A DNA stretch of 64,000 nucleotides. Origin: Streptomyces sp. NBC_00285. GTDB lineage: Bacteria > Actinomycetota > Actinomycetes > Streptomycetales > Streptomycetaceae. The stretch is from NCBI RefSeq assembly GCF_036174265.1, contig NZ_CP108055.1, positions 6,758,001 to 6,822,000 of the forward strand. The letters are read 5' to 3'. Shown here one piece after another: positions 32,806-41,736 of this stretch. A model generated the notes under the pieces. That model saw nothing but the letters and a program-made list of their open reading frames with translations, was not told the origin of the DNA and did not search any database. The stretch's first letter is position 1. Each line of letters starts with the position of its first letter. The position numbers and the translations under genes were made by a program.

Positions 32806-33194
32806 CGGACATCGACTGGGAGGCGCTGCGGGCGGCGGCCCGAGCCGCCATGTCCCGGGCGTACGCCCCGTACTCCGGCTACCCGGTCGGCGTGGCGGCC
32901 CTGGTCGACGACGGCCGTACGATCACCGGCTGCAACGTCGAGAACGCCTCCTACGGCGTCGGCCTGTGCGCCGAGTGCGGTCTGGTCTCGGAGCTGCAGA
33001 ACACCGGGGGCGGGCGCCTCACCCACTTCACGTGCGTGGACGGGCGGGGCGAGGTCCTCGTCCCCTGCGGCCGCTGCCGCCAGCTGCTGTACGAGTTCGG
33101 CGGACCCGACCTGATCATGGAGACCCCGGCGGGCATCCTGCCGCTGTCGGAGATGCTCCCGCAGGCCTTCGGGCCGGACCATCTCACCAAGTAA
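32802..33194 (+). CDS. cdd: cytidine deaminase
   Basis: A 130-residue homotetrameric-type cytidine/deoxycytidine deaminase. Zinc ligands are C56 in CAE (with catalytic Glu58) and C89/C92 in PCGRC. The substrate segment GCNVENASYG is intact. It converts imported cytidine and deoxycytidine to uridine forms for phosphorolysis. The GTG start overlaps the permease stop by four bases, tying deamination to uptake in one transcript. Confidence 0.95.
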   Translation: MTDIDWEALRAAARAAMSRAYAPYSGYPVGVAALVDDGRTITGCNVENASYGVGLCAECGLVSELQNTGGGRLTHFTCVDGRGEVLVPCGRCRQLLYEFGGPDLIMETPAGILPLSEMLPQAFGPDHLTK

Positions 33195-33202
33195 CTCCCG
33201 CG

Positions 33203-33245
33203 CGGCCCCTCCGAGCCGGTCATGCCCCATGGCCCGGAGGGGCCG
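33203..33245 (+). terminator. hairpin between cdd and deoA
   Basis: CGGCCCCTCCG (33203-33213) pairs with its exact complement (33235-33245) over a 21-base loop. deoA begins 29 bases later without an obvious own promoter, so the hairpin probably attenuates or stabilises mRNA. Confidence 0.65.
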
Positions 33246-33273
33246 TCGCTTTGAACGTTCTGGAAGGAAAGCC

Positions 33274-34566
33274 ATGGCGCTGTTGTCGATGGATGTCATC
33301 TCCGTGATCCGTACCAAGCGGGACCGCGGTGAACTCAGCGACGAGCAGATCGACTGGGTCATCGACGCGTACACCCGCGGAGAGGTCGCCGACGAACAGA
33401 TGTCCGCGCTCGCGATGGCGATCCTGCTCAACGGCATGAACCGCCGTGAGATCGCCCGCTGGACGGCCGCGATGATCGCCTCCGGCGAGCGCATGGACTT
33501 CTCCTCGCTGTCCCGCCCGACCGCCGACAAGCACTCCACGGGCGGCGTCGGCGACAAGATCACGCTGCCGCTTGCGCCCCTGGTGGCGGCCTGCGGCGCG
33601 GCCGTGCCCCAGCTCTCGGGCCGGGGCCTCGGCCACACCGGCGGCACCCTGGACAAGCTGGAGTCGATCCCCGGCTGGCGCGCGCTGCTGTCCAACGAGG
33701 AGATGCTGAACGTCCTCGACACCACCGGCGCGGTGATCTGCGCTGCGGGCGACGGCCTGGCCCCCGCCGACAAGAAGCTGTACGCCCTGCGGGACGTCAC
33801 CGGCACGGTCGAGGCGATCCCCCTGATCGCCTCCTCCATCATGTCGAAGAAGATCGCGGAGGGGACGGGGTCCCTGGTCCTGGACGTGAAGGTCGGCACC
33901 GGCGCCTTCATGAAGACCATCGAGGACGCCCGCGAGCTGGCGTCGACGATGGTCGGCCTGGGCACGGACCACGGCGTGAAGACGGTGGCCCTGCTGACGG
34001 ACATGTCGACCCCGCTGGGCCTGACGGCGGGCAACGCCCTTGAGATCCGCGAGTCGGTGGAGGTCCTGGCGGGCGGCGGCCCCTCCGACGTGGTCGAGCT
34101 GACCCTCGCCCTGGCCCGCGAGATGCTGGCCGCGGCGGGCGTCCGTGACGTCGACCCGGCGAAGGCCCTGGCCGACGGCTCGGCGATGGACGTGTGGCGC
34201 CGGATGATCGCGGCCCAGGGCGGCGACCCGGACGCCTCGTTGCCGGTGGCCCGCGAGCAGCACGTCATCAGGGCCACGACCTCGGGCGTCCTGACCCGGC
34301 TCGACGCCTACGGCATCGGCGTCGCCGCCTGGCGCCTCGGCGCGGGCCGGGCCCGCAAGGAGGACCCGGTTCAGGCGGGCGCGGGCGTGGAGATGCACGC
34401 CAAGCCCGGCGACACGGTGACGGAGGGCCAGCCCCTCCTGACCCTCCACACCGACACCCCGGAACGCTTCGAGTACGCCCTGAAGTCGATCGAGGGTTCC
34501 TACGACATCGCGGCGGCGGGTACGGCTTTCACGGCGTCGCCGGTGGTGCTGGAGCGCATCGCCTGA
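33274..34566 (+). CDS. deoA: thymidine phosphorylase
   Basis: A 430-residue pyrimidine nucleoside phosphorylase. The signature SGRGLGHTGGTLDKLESIPG is complete, and the phosphate-binding KHSTGGVGDK and the C-terminal alpha/beta domain are present. It splits thymidine and deoxyuridine to base and deoxyribose-1-phosphate. ATG 33274 has GGAAGGAAA just upstream. It is probably co-transcribed from the ABC promoter through cdd, and feeds the mutase and aldolase encoded 16-21 kb to the right. Confidence 0.95.
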   Translation: MALLSMDVISVIRTKRDRGELSDEQIDWVIDAYTRGEVADEQMSALAMAILLNGMNRREIARWTAAMIASGERMDFSSLSRPTADKHSTGGVGDKITLPLAPLVAACGAAVPQLSGRGLGHTGGTLDKLESIPGWRALLSNEEMLNVLDTTGAVICAAGDGLAPADKKLYALRDVTGTVEAIPLIASSIMSKKIAEGTGSLVLDVKVGTGAFMKTIEDARELASTMVGLGTDHGVKTVALLTDMSTPLGLTAGNALEIRESVEVLAGGGPSDVVELTLALAREMLAAAGVRDVDPAKALADGSAMDVWRRMIAAQGGDPDASLPVAREQHVIRATTSGVLTRLDAYGIGVAAWRLGAGRARKEDPVQAGAGVEMHAKPGDTVTEGQPLLTLHTDTPERFEYALKSIEGSYDIAAAGTAFTASPVVLERIA

Positions 34567-34585
34567 CCTGGCCCCTCGTGCGGGT

Positions 34586-34619
34586 GAACGGGATCGGTGG
34601 ACCACCGCCGGTCCCGTTC
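34586..34619 (+). terminator. hairpin terminator after deoA
   Basis: GAACGGGATCGG (34586-34597) pairs with CCGGTCCCGTTC (34608-34619) with one mismatch. Confidence 0.7.
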
Positions 34620-34701
34620 GGCATGTGCGCCGCCCTCATGGACGAGCTCTTCCCCAGCCCGTCGCACTCACCGCTGACACCGCCGACACCGCGGGGTTCG
34701 C

Positions 34702-35625
34702 TCACCCCAACAACGCCGCCACGACCACCAGCACCGGCACCGACAACACCGTCGACACCAGGATCGAGTCCCTGGCCAGGCGCTCTCCCACGCCGTAGGT
34801 CGACGCGTACGTGTACAGGTTCTGCGCGGCCGGCAGAGCCGACGTCACCACCACGTCTAGGAGTTGGGCTCCGTGGAGGCCGAAGACACCGGCCGCCAGC
34901 GCCCAGGCCGCCGCCGGCTGCCCCACCGCCTTCAGCGCGACCGAGAGCAGGACGAGCTGCCGGTCCGGACCCCGGCCGGGCATCGTGCTGCCGCACAGGG
35001 AGATGCCGAAGGCGAGGAGGACCGCCGGGACCGACATGCCGCCGATGAGGGTGACGGGGTCCATCACCGCGGCCGGGATGTGCACTCCCGTCGCCGAGAC
35101 CGCGACCCCGGCCAGCGAGCCGACCGCGATCGGGTTGCGCAGAGGAGTCAGCAGCCGCCGCCACAGGGGGCCCCTGTCGCCCTCGCCCGACGCGAGATCC
35201 AGGACCGTCAACGCCACCGGGGTCACCCCGACCAGCTGGAACAGCAGCACCGGCGCCACCAGCGACGCGTCGCCCAGGACGTACACCGCGATCGGGATGC
35301 CGAGATTGCCCGAGTTGACGTAGGACGAGCACAGCGCGCCGATCGTCGTACGGCCGACTCCCCAGCCGCGTACGACACCCACCGCCACGAAGATCCCCGC
35401 CGCCGCGGCCGTGCTCAGTGCCGTCACCAGGAGACGGCTGGAGAAGATCACCGACAGGTCGGCCCGCGCCAGCGTGGTGAACAGCAGGGCCGGGGACGCC
35501 ACATGGAACGCCAGCTTGGTCAGGACCTCCCGGCCCTGGTCGCCGAGGTAACCACGCAGCCCGATGAGATAGCCCACCCCGATGACGACCGCGATCACCG
35601 CGAAGCCGGTCAGCACCCCCTGCAC
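34702..35625 (-). CDS. AEC-family (auxin efflux carrier-like) transporter
   Basis: A 307-residue membrane protein with ten hydrophobic helices. It has the AEC pattern FHVASPALLFTTLAR in the first half and a second repeat with PAVLLAFGISLCG and VVTSALPAAQNLYTYASTY near the end. Bacterial AEC members export dicarboxylates or small organic anions; no substrate is evident. GTG 35625 is chosen, with GGGGAG five bases upstream; the longer frame lacks codon bias. It stands alone, convergent with deoA. Confidence 0.85.
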   Translation of the reverse strand: MQGVLTGFAVIAVVIGVGYLIGLRGYLGDQGREVLTKLAFHVASPALLFTTLARADLSVIFSSRLLVTALSTAAAAGIFVAVGVVRGWGVGRTTIGALCSSYVNSGNLGIPIAVYVLGDASLVAPVLLFQLVGVTPVALTVLDLASGEGDRGPLWRRLLTPLRNPIAVGSLAGVAVSATGVHIPAAVMDPVTLIGGMSVPAVLLAFGISLCGSTMPGRGPDRQLVLLSVALKAVGQPAAAWALAAGVFGLHGAQLLDVVVTSALPAAQNLYTYASTYGVGERLARDSILVSTVLSVPVLVVVAALLG

Positions 35626-35742
35626 GGAGACTCCCCGGAGGTGAAGAGGGCGTGGCACAGCCAGGGAGATGCTGATGGGTGGCGCATACAGGCAACCCTC
35701 GGGGGCAGAGGGCCCCCAGGTCAACGTGATCCTGCGTGACCG

Positions 35743-36129
35743 ATGAGTTACGCCCGCCCGCCCGGTCTACCGCTCGTGGACGCCATGACACCCGCCGTAC
35801 TCATGCTGGCAGGCCCCGTCACCCGGGACGAGGTGACGGGGCTGAGCGACGAGGTCCGGGCGCTGTTGCGGACGTCCGGCACCGGGGTCGTGGTGTGCGA
35901 TGTCGCCGGGCTCGGGCCGCCGGGGCTCGGGACCGTCGACCTGCTCGCCCGGCTCCAGCTCGCGGCGCGCCGCGCCGGGGGCCGGATCAGGCTGCGCGAT
36001 CCCGACCCCGGGCTACACGCCCTTCTCGATCTCGTCGGCCTCCGCTTCGAGGTGGAGGGGCAGACCGAACAGGGGGAACCAGCGCTGGGTGTCGAGGAAG
36101 AAGTGGAACCCGGTGAGCCGGCCGTCTGA
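35743..36129 (+). CDS. STAS-domain protein
   Basis: A 128-residue STAS-like (anti-anti-sigma type) protein. It has a strand TPAVLMLAGPVTRDEV, the VVVCDVAGLGPPGLGTVDLLARLQ helix-loop and GGRIRLRDPDPGLHALLDLVGL. The phosphorylatable Ser/Thr of SpoIIAA is replaced in the loop by GPPGLGT, so it may not be a classic phospho-switch. The final 39 codons overlap the 3' end of the convergent sigma factor gene. ATG 35743 or 35785 could start it. Partner unknown. Confidence 0.72.
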   Translation: MSYARPPGLPLVDAMTPAVLMLAGPVTRDEVTGLSDEVRALLRTSGTGVVVCDVAGLGPPGLGTVDLLARLQLAARRAGGRIRLRDPDPGLHALLDLVGLRFEVEGQTEQGEPALGVEEEVEPGEPAV

Positions 36130-37026
36130 GATCTCGAGCACCTGCACCGCCCACGGGCTGTAACCGCCCTTCTCCGGGTCCGGCTTGTACTGGGCGAACC
36201 CCGGCAGCCCGTTGACCTGGACGGGCAGCAGACGCGAGCCCTCGCAGGCCGAGCCCAGGGTCGTCATGAAGCCCGTGATGTCGTCGTGGCCCGTCAGCCA
36301 CAGGTCGAACGGCGGCATCGACATGATCGCGTCCTCGTGGAGGAGGGCCGTCAGCGCCGTCATGTCATACCCCTCGAACGCCTTCACATAGCGGTCCAGG
36401 AGCTTTTGCTGCTCCTCGTCCAGTGGGTCGGACACGGCCGCGTCGGCGCCGTGCTCCTCCCGCTCGGCGAGGGTGGCGCGGGCCCGCTGGAGGGCGCTGT
36501 TGACCGAGGCGACGGAGGTGTCGAGCAGCTCGGCGACCTCGCTCGCCTTCCAGGCCAGCACCTCACGCAGGATCAGCACCGCACGCTGCTTGGGCGGCAG
36601 TTGCTGAAGGGCGGCCATGAACGCGAGCCGCACGGTCTCCTTCGCGACCGCCGCATCGGCCGGGTCCTCGACCGTCGGCAGGATGCGGTTGTCCGGCATC
36701 GGCTCCAGCCAGGTGTGATCGGGGCGGGGGGAGAGAGCGGCCTGGGTGAGGGGCGTCGACTCCGAGAGGTCCATCGGACGGGCGCGCTTGTTGCCCGCCG
36801 TCAGCATGTCCAGGCAGACGTTCGTCGCGATCCGGTACAGCCATGAGCGGAGGCTGGAACGGCCCTCGAACTTCTCGTAGTTCCGCCAGGCCCGCACCAT
36901 CGTGTCCTGCACGGCGTCCTCGGCCTCGAAGGAGGAGCCGAGCATGCGGTAGCAGTACCCCGTCAGCTCGGTGCGGTGCTTCTCGAGCCTCACGTCGAGG
37001 TCCGTCGTCGTCGCCGTGCCGTCCAT
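36013..37026 (-). CDS. ECF sigma factor with SnoaL-like C-terminal domain
   Basis: A 337-residue ECF sigma factor resembling the TIGR02960 (SigG/SigX5) group. Region 2 reads YRMLGSSFEAEDAVQDTMVRAWRNY. A linker with HTWLEPMPDNR follows, then region 4 LPPKQRAVLILREVLAWKASEVAELL. Residues about 215-330 form an NTF2/SnoaL-like domain that in this group modulates sigma activity in place of an anti-sigma factor. ATG 37026 follows a GGGTGGG-rich site. Its last 117 bp overlap the STAS gene on the other strand. Confidence 0.9.
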   Translation of the reverse strand: MDGTATTTDLDVRLEKHRTELTGYCYRMLGSSFEAEDAVQDTMVRAWRNYEKFEGRSSLRSWLYRIATNVCLDMLTAGNKRARPMDLSESTPLTQAALSPRPDHTWLEPMPDNRILPTVEDPADAAVAKETVRLAFMAALQQLPPKQRAVLILREVLAWKASEVAELLDTSVASVNSALQRARATLAEREEHGADAAVSDPLDEEQQKLLDRYVKAFEGYDMTALTALLHEDAIMSMPPFDLWLTGHDDITGFMTTLGSACEGSRLLPVQVNGLPGFAQYKPDPEKGGYSPWAVQVLEISDGRLTGFHFFLDTQRWFPLFGLPLHLEAEADEIEKGV

Positions 37027-37151
37027 CGTCCACCCACCCCTGTGGCCCTGCTGTGTCGCGCCTCTGCGCCCAGTACTTGGAAGCTACCGCAGGGGTCTGA
37101 CAATGGCGTGCCGAGTGAACAAATCTGCAGCTCAGACCCCATCCCGTCCCT

Positions 37152-37234
37152 GGGGCTGCGCCCCCGAACCCCCATCGGCCCTGAAATCAGCCCCTCCGGC
37201 GTTCGAGGAGCGGGGGTTCGAGGGCGCAGCCCCC
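37152..37234. repeat. REP-like palindromic intergenic element
   Basis: A 22-23-bp inverted repeat starting GGGGCTGCGCCC and ending GGGCGCAGCCCC, with one mismatch or bulge, encloses a CCCTCCGGCG...-type loop. This is a widespread Streptomyces intergenic repeat. It sits between the MFS gene's stop and the sigma gene's promoter and should terminate MFS transcripts. Confidence 0.75.
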
Positions 37235-37251
37235 GAAGGACGCGGCCCCGC

Positions 37252-38532
37252 TCAAGCCGTCGCGAGCCGCCGCTCGACCCTCGCCGCGCGCGTACCGAGG
37301 ACGGTGATCGACACCACGCCGAGCACCGCCAGCAGCCCGACCCCCACGGTCCCGCCCCAGCCACCCGCGTGGAAGGCGACCGCACCGACCGTGCTGCCCG
37401 CGCTGGAGCCGACGTAGTAGGCGGACTGGTAGAGCGCCGAAGCTTGGGCGCGCCCGTGCGTGGCCGTCTTGCTGACCGCCGAGGACGCCACCGCGTGCCC
37501 CGCGAAGAACCCGCCGGTGATCAGGACCAGGCCGAGCAGGACGACCCACAGGGAGCCGGACAGGGACAGGACCAGCCCCGTCGCCGTCGTCCCGCCCGCC
37601 GCGTACAGCGCGCCCCGGCGGCCCAGGCGTCCGACCAACCGCCCGGCCGTCGACGCGGACACCGTGCCCACCAGGTAGACCAGGAAGATCGAGCCGATGA
37701 TGCCCTGGGGGAGCGAGAAGGGCGCCTCGGTCAGGCGGTAGCCGATCACCGTGTAGACGCCGCCGAAGACCGTCATGAACAGGGCGCCGATCGCGTACAG
37801 CCGGCGCAGCAGCGGGTCGCGCAGGTGTCCACGGACCGTGCCGAGCAGTACGCCCGGCCGCAGCGAGCCCGCCACGAAGTGCTTCGGCGCCGGGAGCAGC
37901 AGGCGGAACGCCACCGCACACGCCACCGCGATCGCGCCGATGACCCCCACGGCCACCCGCCAGCCCCACTCCTGGGCGACCCAGCCGGTGATGACCCGGC
38001 CGCTCATACCGCCGACGCTGTTACCGGCGACGAACAGGCCGATCGCCGTGACCAGGGCCTTCGGGCGGACCTCCTCGGCGAGATACGCCGTCGCGGAGGC
38101 GGGCAGCCCGGCCAGGGCCGCCCCCTGCACGGCCCGCAGCGCGACCAGGGCGGGCAGCGAGGGCGCGAAGGGGACCAGGACCCCGACGGCCACCGCGACC
38201 GCCAGCGAGGCCGTCATGACCGTACGGCGTCCGAAGCGCTCGGAGAGGGCACTCATCGGCAGCACGAACAGCGCGAGTCCGCCCGTCGCAGCCGCCACCG
38301 TCCAGCTCGCGTCGCCCGCCGACACCCCGAACTCGCCGGAGATCAGCGGGAGGAGGGCCTGTGTGGAGTACAGCAGAGCGAAGGTCGCGACACCGGCGAG
38401 GAAGAGGGCGAAGCTCATCCGGCGGTAGCCGGGGCCGCCCGGGGTCAGCCGGGAGTCGGTGACGGAGGCGGCGGAGGCAGGGACAACAGGGACGGCGCCC
38501 ACGCGGGTGGGCGCCTCGGTACTGGCAGGCAT
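37252..38532 (-). CDS. MFS transporter (drug/sugar efflux type)
   Basis: A 426-residue major facilitator with 12 predicted helices. It starts with a polar 37-residue N-terminus. The family motif A region reads LSERFGRRTVM after helix 2, and GNSVGGMSGRVITGW is motif C-like. The YNFRL-like loop and GHAVASSAVSKTA fit the AraJ/YnfM efflux group. It is divergent from a LysR regulator 63 bp away, a typical regulator-efflux pair. Substrate unknown. Confidence 0.88.
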   Translation of the reverse strand: MPASTEAPTRVGAVPVVPASAASVTDSRLTPGGPGYRRMSFALFLAGVATFALLYSTQALLPLISGEFGVSAGDASWTVAAATGGLALFVLPMSALSERFGRRTVMTASLAVAVAVGVLVPFAPSLPALVALRAVQGAALAGLPASATAYLAEEVRPKALVTAIGLFVAGNSVGGMSGRVITGWVAQEWGWRVAVGVIGAIAVACAVAFRLLLPAPKHFVAGSLRPGVLLGTVRGHLRDPLLRRLYAIGALFMTVFGGVYTVIGYRLTEAPFSLPQGIIGSIFLVYLVGTVSASTAGRLVGRLGRRGALYAAGGTTATGLVLSLSGSLWVVLLGLVLITGGFFAGHAVASSAVSKTATHGRAQASALYQSAYYVGSSAGSTVGAVAFHAGGWGGTVGVGLLAVLGVVSITVLGTRAARVERRLATA

Positions 38533-38560
38533 GCCTCGAAGTTACGTACGGCTCCGCTCA

Positions 38561-38588
38561 TCCGTCCAATGCACGGATTCGCCATAAT
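38561..38588. promoter_or_regulatory. LysR-type operator and promoter in the MFS/LysR gap
   Basis: TCCGT (38561-38565) and ACGGA (38573-38577) form an interrupted palindrome with a T-N11-A-like layout. CATAAT (38583-38588), one change from the -10 consensus, ends seven bases before the LysR start codon. Confidence 0.5.
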
Positions 38589-38595
38589 CGTTCCT

Positions 38596-39546
38596 ATGGA
38601 GCATCAGCAGAGGTCACAGGCGCGTCTGTCACCGTCCAGTGACACACAAGACATGGTGATGTCGCTGGCCCCGCGGCTCGCCTACTTCGCCGGGGTCGCC
38701 CGCACCGAGCACGTCACCCGCGCCGCGCAGGAGATGGACGTACCCCAGTCGACGCTCTCCCGCGCGATGGTCCGCCTGGAGCAGGACCTGGGTGTCGACC
38801 TGTTCGCCCGCATCGGCCGCACGGTCTCCCTCACCCCCGCGGGGCGCACCTTCCTCGCCTCCGTCGAACGGGCCCTCGCGGAGGTCGGGCGCGCCGCCGA
38901 CGAGGTCCGCGCGGACGCCGACCCGGCCACCGGCAAGGTCGCCTTCGGCTTCCTGCACACCATGGGTTCGGAAACCGTTCCCGGTCTCATCCGGGCGTTC
39001 CGCGCCGACCACCCGCGCGTCCGCTTCAGCCTGGTCCAGAACTACGGTGAGGCGATGATCGAGCGGTTGCGGGCGGGGGAGCTGGACCTGTGCCTGACCT
39101 CCCCGGTCCCGGACGCCCCCGACCTGGTCGCCCGCCGCCTCGACGAGCAGAAGCTGCGGCTCGTGGTCCCCGCCGACCACCGCCTCGCGGCCCGCAGACG
39201 CGTCCGCCTGGCCGAGGCCGCCGACGAGTCCTTCGTGACCCTGGAACCCGGCTACGGCCTGCGCCGCATCACCGACGACCTCTGCCAGGAAGCCGGATTC
39301 AAGCCGCGGATCGCCTTCGAGGGCGAGGAGGCGGAGACGTTGCGGGGCCTGGTGGCGGCGGGACTCGGGGTGGCGCTGCTCCCACCGCCGGCCTTCCCCC
39401 GCCCCGGAGTGGTGGAGTTGACGGTCACAGCCCCGAGGGCCGCACGGGAGATCGGCGTCGCCTGGCTGGACGGCCACCCGGACACACCCCCGGTGGCCGC
39501 CTTCAAGAAGTTCCTGCTGTCGAGAAGGGGCAACCTGCTGCCCTAG
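38596..39546 (+). CDS. LysR-family transcriptional regulator
   Basis: A 316-residue LysR regulator. The N-terminal winged helix includes AAQEMDVPQSTLSRAMVRLEQDLG and LFARIGRTVSLTPAG. The effector domain (about 115-310) begins VAFGFLHTMGSETVP and has LVPADHRLA and EAETLRGLVAAGLGVALLPP. It is divergent from, and probably controls, the MFS gene. ATG 38596 is leaderless by position. Effector is unknown. Confidence 0.92.
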   Translation: MEHQQRSQARLSPSSDTQDMVMSLAPRLAYFAGVARTEHVTRAAQEMDVPQSTLSRAMVRLEQDLGVDLFARIGRTVSLTPAGRTFLASVERALAEVGRAADEVRADADPATGKVAFGFLHTMGSETVPGLIRAFRADHPRVRFSLVQNYGEAMIERLRAGELDLCLTSPVPDAPDLVARRLDEQKLRLVVPADHRLAARRRVRLAEAADESFVTLEPGYGLRRITDDLCQEAGFKPRIAFEGEEAETLRGLVAAGLGVALLPPPAFPRPGVVELTVTAPRAAREIGVAWLDGHPDTPPVAAFKKFLLSRRGNLLP

Positions 39547-39566
39547 GGAGTGCGGCCCCGACCCGC

Positions 39567-40322
39567 CTACCGTCGACGCCCGAACCCGGAGGCGAGCGGC
39601 ATCCGCAGCCCCAGCGGCGGCGGAGCGGCAAGGGCGTCCTGCACCGGCCGCGACAACGCCCGCCCGAACAGCGCCCCCATCACGAAGTCCTCGGCCAGCG
39701 CCTGCACTTCGGCCCGGTACTGGTGCAGCGCGTGCCCGTCGGAGTGCACCTCGAACCGGCACACCTCCCGGTTCGCCTTCTTCGCCCGGGACGCCAGCCG
39801 GAACGACAACTCGGGATCGGTGCGCTGGTCGTTCGTGCCGTGCACGACCAGCACCCGCCGCCCCACGAGCTGCTTCACCGGTTCGGGAGTGGCCGCCATG
39901 TCCTCCTCGGGCAGCCAAGGCGCGATCGCCACAACGGAGTTGACGGCCTCGTGGCCGCCCGCCCGCAACGCGGCCCGCCCGCCCATGCCGATGCCGACCA
40001 GGGCCACGGGGACGTCGCCGTATCGCCGTACGATCTCGTCCGCGGCCCAGGTCGCGTCGTGCGCGAGATGCGCCTCGCCGCCGTTCCATCCCCGGTAGCG
40101 GTAGTGCACGACGTGCGCCGCGAGCCCGTCCTTGTGCCCCGCCCGGGTCAGTCGTCGGCCCAACGCCCTTATGGCGGAGGGAAGTCGTACCGAGGAGGGC
40201 CTGCGCAGAGAGGTTTCGCCGCCGCCCGGAAGGAGCAGCACCACCCCGCTCACCGCCGCCGGCTCCGGGCCGAGTGTCCTGCCCAGTCGGGCGCTGCGAA
40301 CCGGCGTCGCTTGCTGTGCCAT
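39567..40322 (-). CDS. alpha/beta-hydrolase-fold protein without nucleophile Ser
   Basis: A 251-residue alpha/beta hydrolase resembling dienelactone-hydrolase-like proteins. It has VVLLLPGGGETS, VVHYRYRGWN, LVVHGTNDQRTDP with the acid and a final HSDGHALH with His. The nucleophile elbow reads GIGMGG at 110-115, with Gly112 where Ser or Cys normally sits, so hydrolysis by the usual mechanism looks impossible. Base composition is normal, so this is not a decaying gene. It may be a non-enzymatic or binding member. It is divergent from add with 113 bp between. Confidence 0.78.
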   Translation of the reverse strand: MAQQATPVRSARLGRTLGPEPAAVSGVVLLLPGGGETSLRRPSSVRLPSAIRALGRRLTRAGHKDGLAAHVVHYRYRGWNGGEAHLAHDATWAADEIVRRYGDVPVALVGIGMGGRAALRAGGHEAVNSVVAIAPWLPEEDMAATPEPVKQLVGRRVLVVHGTNDQRTDPELSFRLASRAKKANREVCRFEVHSDGHALHQYRAEVQALAEDFVMGALFGRALSRPVQDALAAPPPLGLRMPLASGFGRRR

Positions 40323-40407
40323 GACAGAACAGTGTCAGAAGGCCGGGTGGACGACACGGGGCGGGGCGGTCACCGTTACGTATCGGCGGATTCGTACAGC
40401 GGGTGAT

Positions 40408-40429
40408 CTACGCGCGTAGGCGTTAGAGT
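40408..40429 (+). promoter_or_regulatory. add promoter with nucleoside-regulon operator
   Basis: A perfect CTACGCGCGTAG palindrome (40408-40419) lies in the promoter spacer, five bases upstream of TAGAGT (40424-40429). ATG 40436 follows six bases later. Confidence 0.75.
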
Positions 40430-40435
40430 GCGAAA

Positions 40436-41599
40436 ATGACGAGCCAGACTGACCGGACGGGGAACGCCCCGAGCTCGGACCAGATCCGCCGAGCACCCAA
40501 GGTTCTGCTGCACGATCACCTCGACGGCGGGCTGCGCCCCGGCACCGTCGTCGACCTCGCCCGGGAGGCCGGGTACTCCGGGCTCCCCGAGACCGACGCG
40601 GACCGGCTGGGCGTCTGGTTCCGCGAGGCCGCCGACTCCGGTTCGCTGGAGCGGTACCTGGAGACCTTCTCGCACACCGTCGGCGTCATGCAGACCCGCG
40701 AGGCCCTCGTCCGGGTCGCCGCCGAGTGCGCCGAGGACCTCGCCGAGGACGGCGTCGTCTACGCCGAGGTGCGGTACGCCCCCGAACAGCATCTCGAAAA
40801 GGGCCTGACCCTCGAAGAGGTCGTCGAGGCCGTCAACGAGGGCTTCCGGGAAGGCGAGCGAAGGGCCAGGGCGAACGGTCACCGCATCCGCGTCGGCGCC
40901 CTGCTCACCGCCATGCGGCACGCGGCCCGCGCCCTGGAGATCGCCGAACTCGCCAACCGCTACCGGGACCTGGGTGTGGTGGGCTTCGACATCGCGGGCG
41001 CCGAGGCCGGGTTCCCGCCCACCCGGCACCTCGACGCCTTCGAGTACCTCAAGCGCGAGAACAACCACTTCACCATCCACGCAGGCGAGGCCTTCGGGCT
41101 GCCGTCCATCTGGCAGGCCCTGCAGTGGTGCGGCGCCGACCGGCTCGGGCACGGTGTGCGCATCATCGACGACATCCAGGTCCACGAGGACGGCACGGTC
41201 AAGCTCGGCCGGCTCGCCTCGTACGTCCGGGACAAGCGGATCCCGCTGGAGCTGTGCCCCAGCTCCAACCTCCAGACCGGGGCCGCGTCCTCGTACGCCG
41301 AGCACCCGATCGGACTGCTCCGGCGGCTGCACTTCAGGGCGACCGTGAACACCGACAACCGACTGATGTCCGGGACCGGAATGAGCCGGGAATTCGAGCA
41401 CCTTGTCGACGCGTTCGGTTATACGCTCGATGATCTGCAGTGGTTCTCCGTCAATGCGATGAAATCAGCGTTCATTCCTTTCGATGAACGACTCGCGATG
41501 ATCAGTGACGTCATCAAGCCCGGATACGCCGAGCTGAAGTCCGAATGGCTGTTCCAGCAGACCGCCTCCACCAGCGGTTCTGTGGTCGAGGGTGGCTGA
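40436..41599 (+). CDS. add: adenosine deaminase
   Basis: A 387-residue zinc deaminase that turns adenosine and deoxyadenosine into inosine forms. HDHLDG at 26-31 supplies two zinc His. [10 protein letters not shown] gives zinc His and catalytic Glu, GHGVRI the base-contacting His, and NTDNRL the zinc Asp region. Length is slightly above the usual 340-360 because of a short N-terminal extension and a Ser-rich tail. The promoter carries the shared nucleoside operator, linking it to the transporter and phosphorylase genes. Confidence 0.95.
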   Translation: MTSQTDRTGNAPSSDQIRRAPKVLLHDHLDGGLRPGTVVDLAREAGYSGLPETDADRLGVWFREAADSGSLERYLETFSHTVGVMQTREALVRVAAECAEDLAEDGVVYAEVRYAPEQHLEKGLTLEEVVEAVNEGFREGERRARANGHRIRVGALLTAMRHAARALEIAELANRYRDLGVVGFDIAGAEAGFPPTRHLDAFEYLKRENNHFTIHAGEAFGLPSIWQALQWCGADRLGHGVRIIDDIQVHEDGTVKLGRLASYVRDKRIPLELCPSSNLQTGAASSYAEHPIGLLRRLHFRATVNTDNRLMSGTGMSREFEHLVDAFGYTLDDLQWFSVNAMKSAFIPFDERLAMISDVIKPGYAELKSEWLFQQTASTSGSVVEGG

Positions 41600-41619
41600 C
41601 CGGGGGGAACTCGGCGGCA

Positions 41620-41658
41620 CGAAATGCGGGCGGGTGTTCACAATCCGTCCGCATTTCG
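41620..41658 (+). terminator. hairpin terminator after add
   Basis: CGAAATGCGGGCGGGT (41620-41635) pairs with 41643-41658, the two differences being G-U compatible. The loop is seven bases. Confidence 0.7.
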
Positions 41659-41736
41659 ATGTTTGCGGTGGACCGGTTCACATGTTTACGGTCGTGGGCC
41701 GCTCTTCCCCGTAAACCCATTTCGAGGACGCATTTC

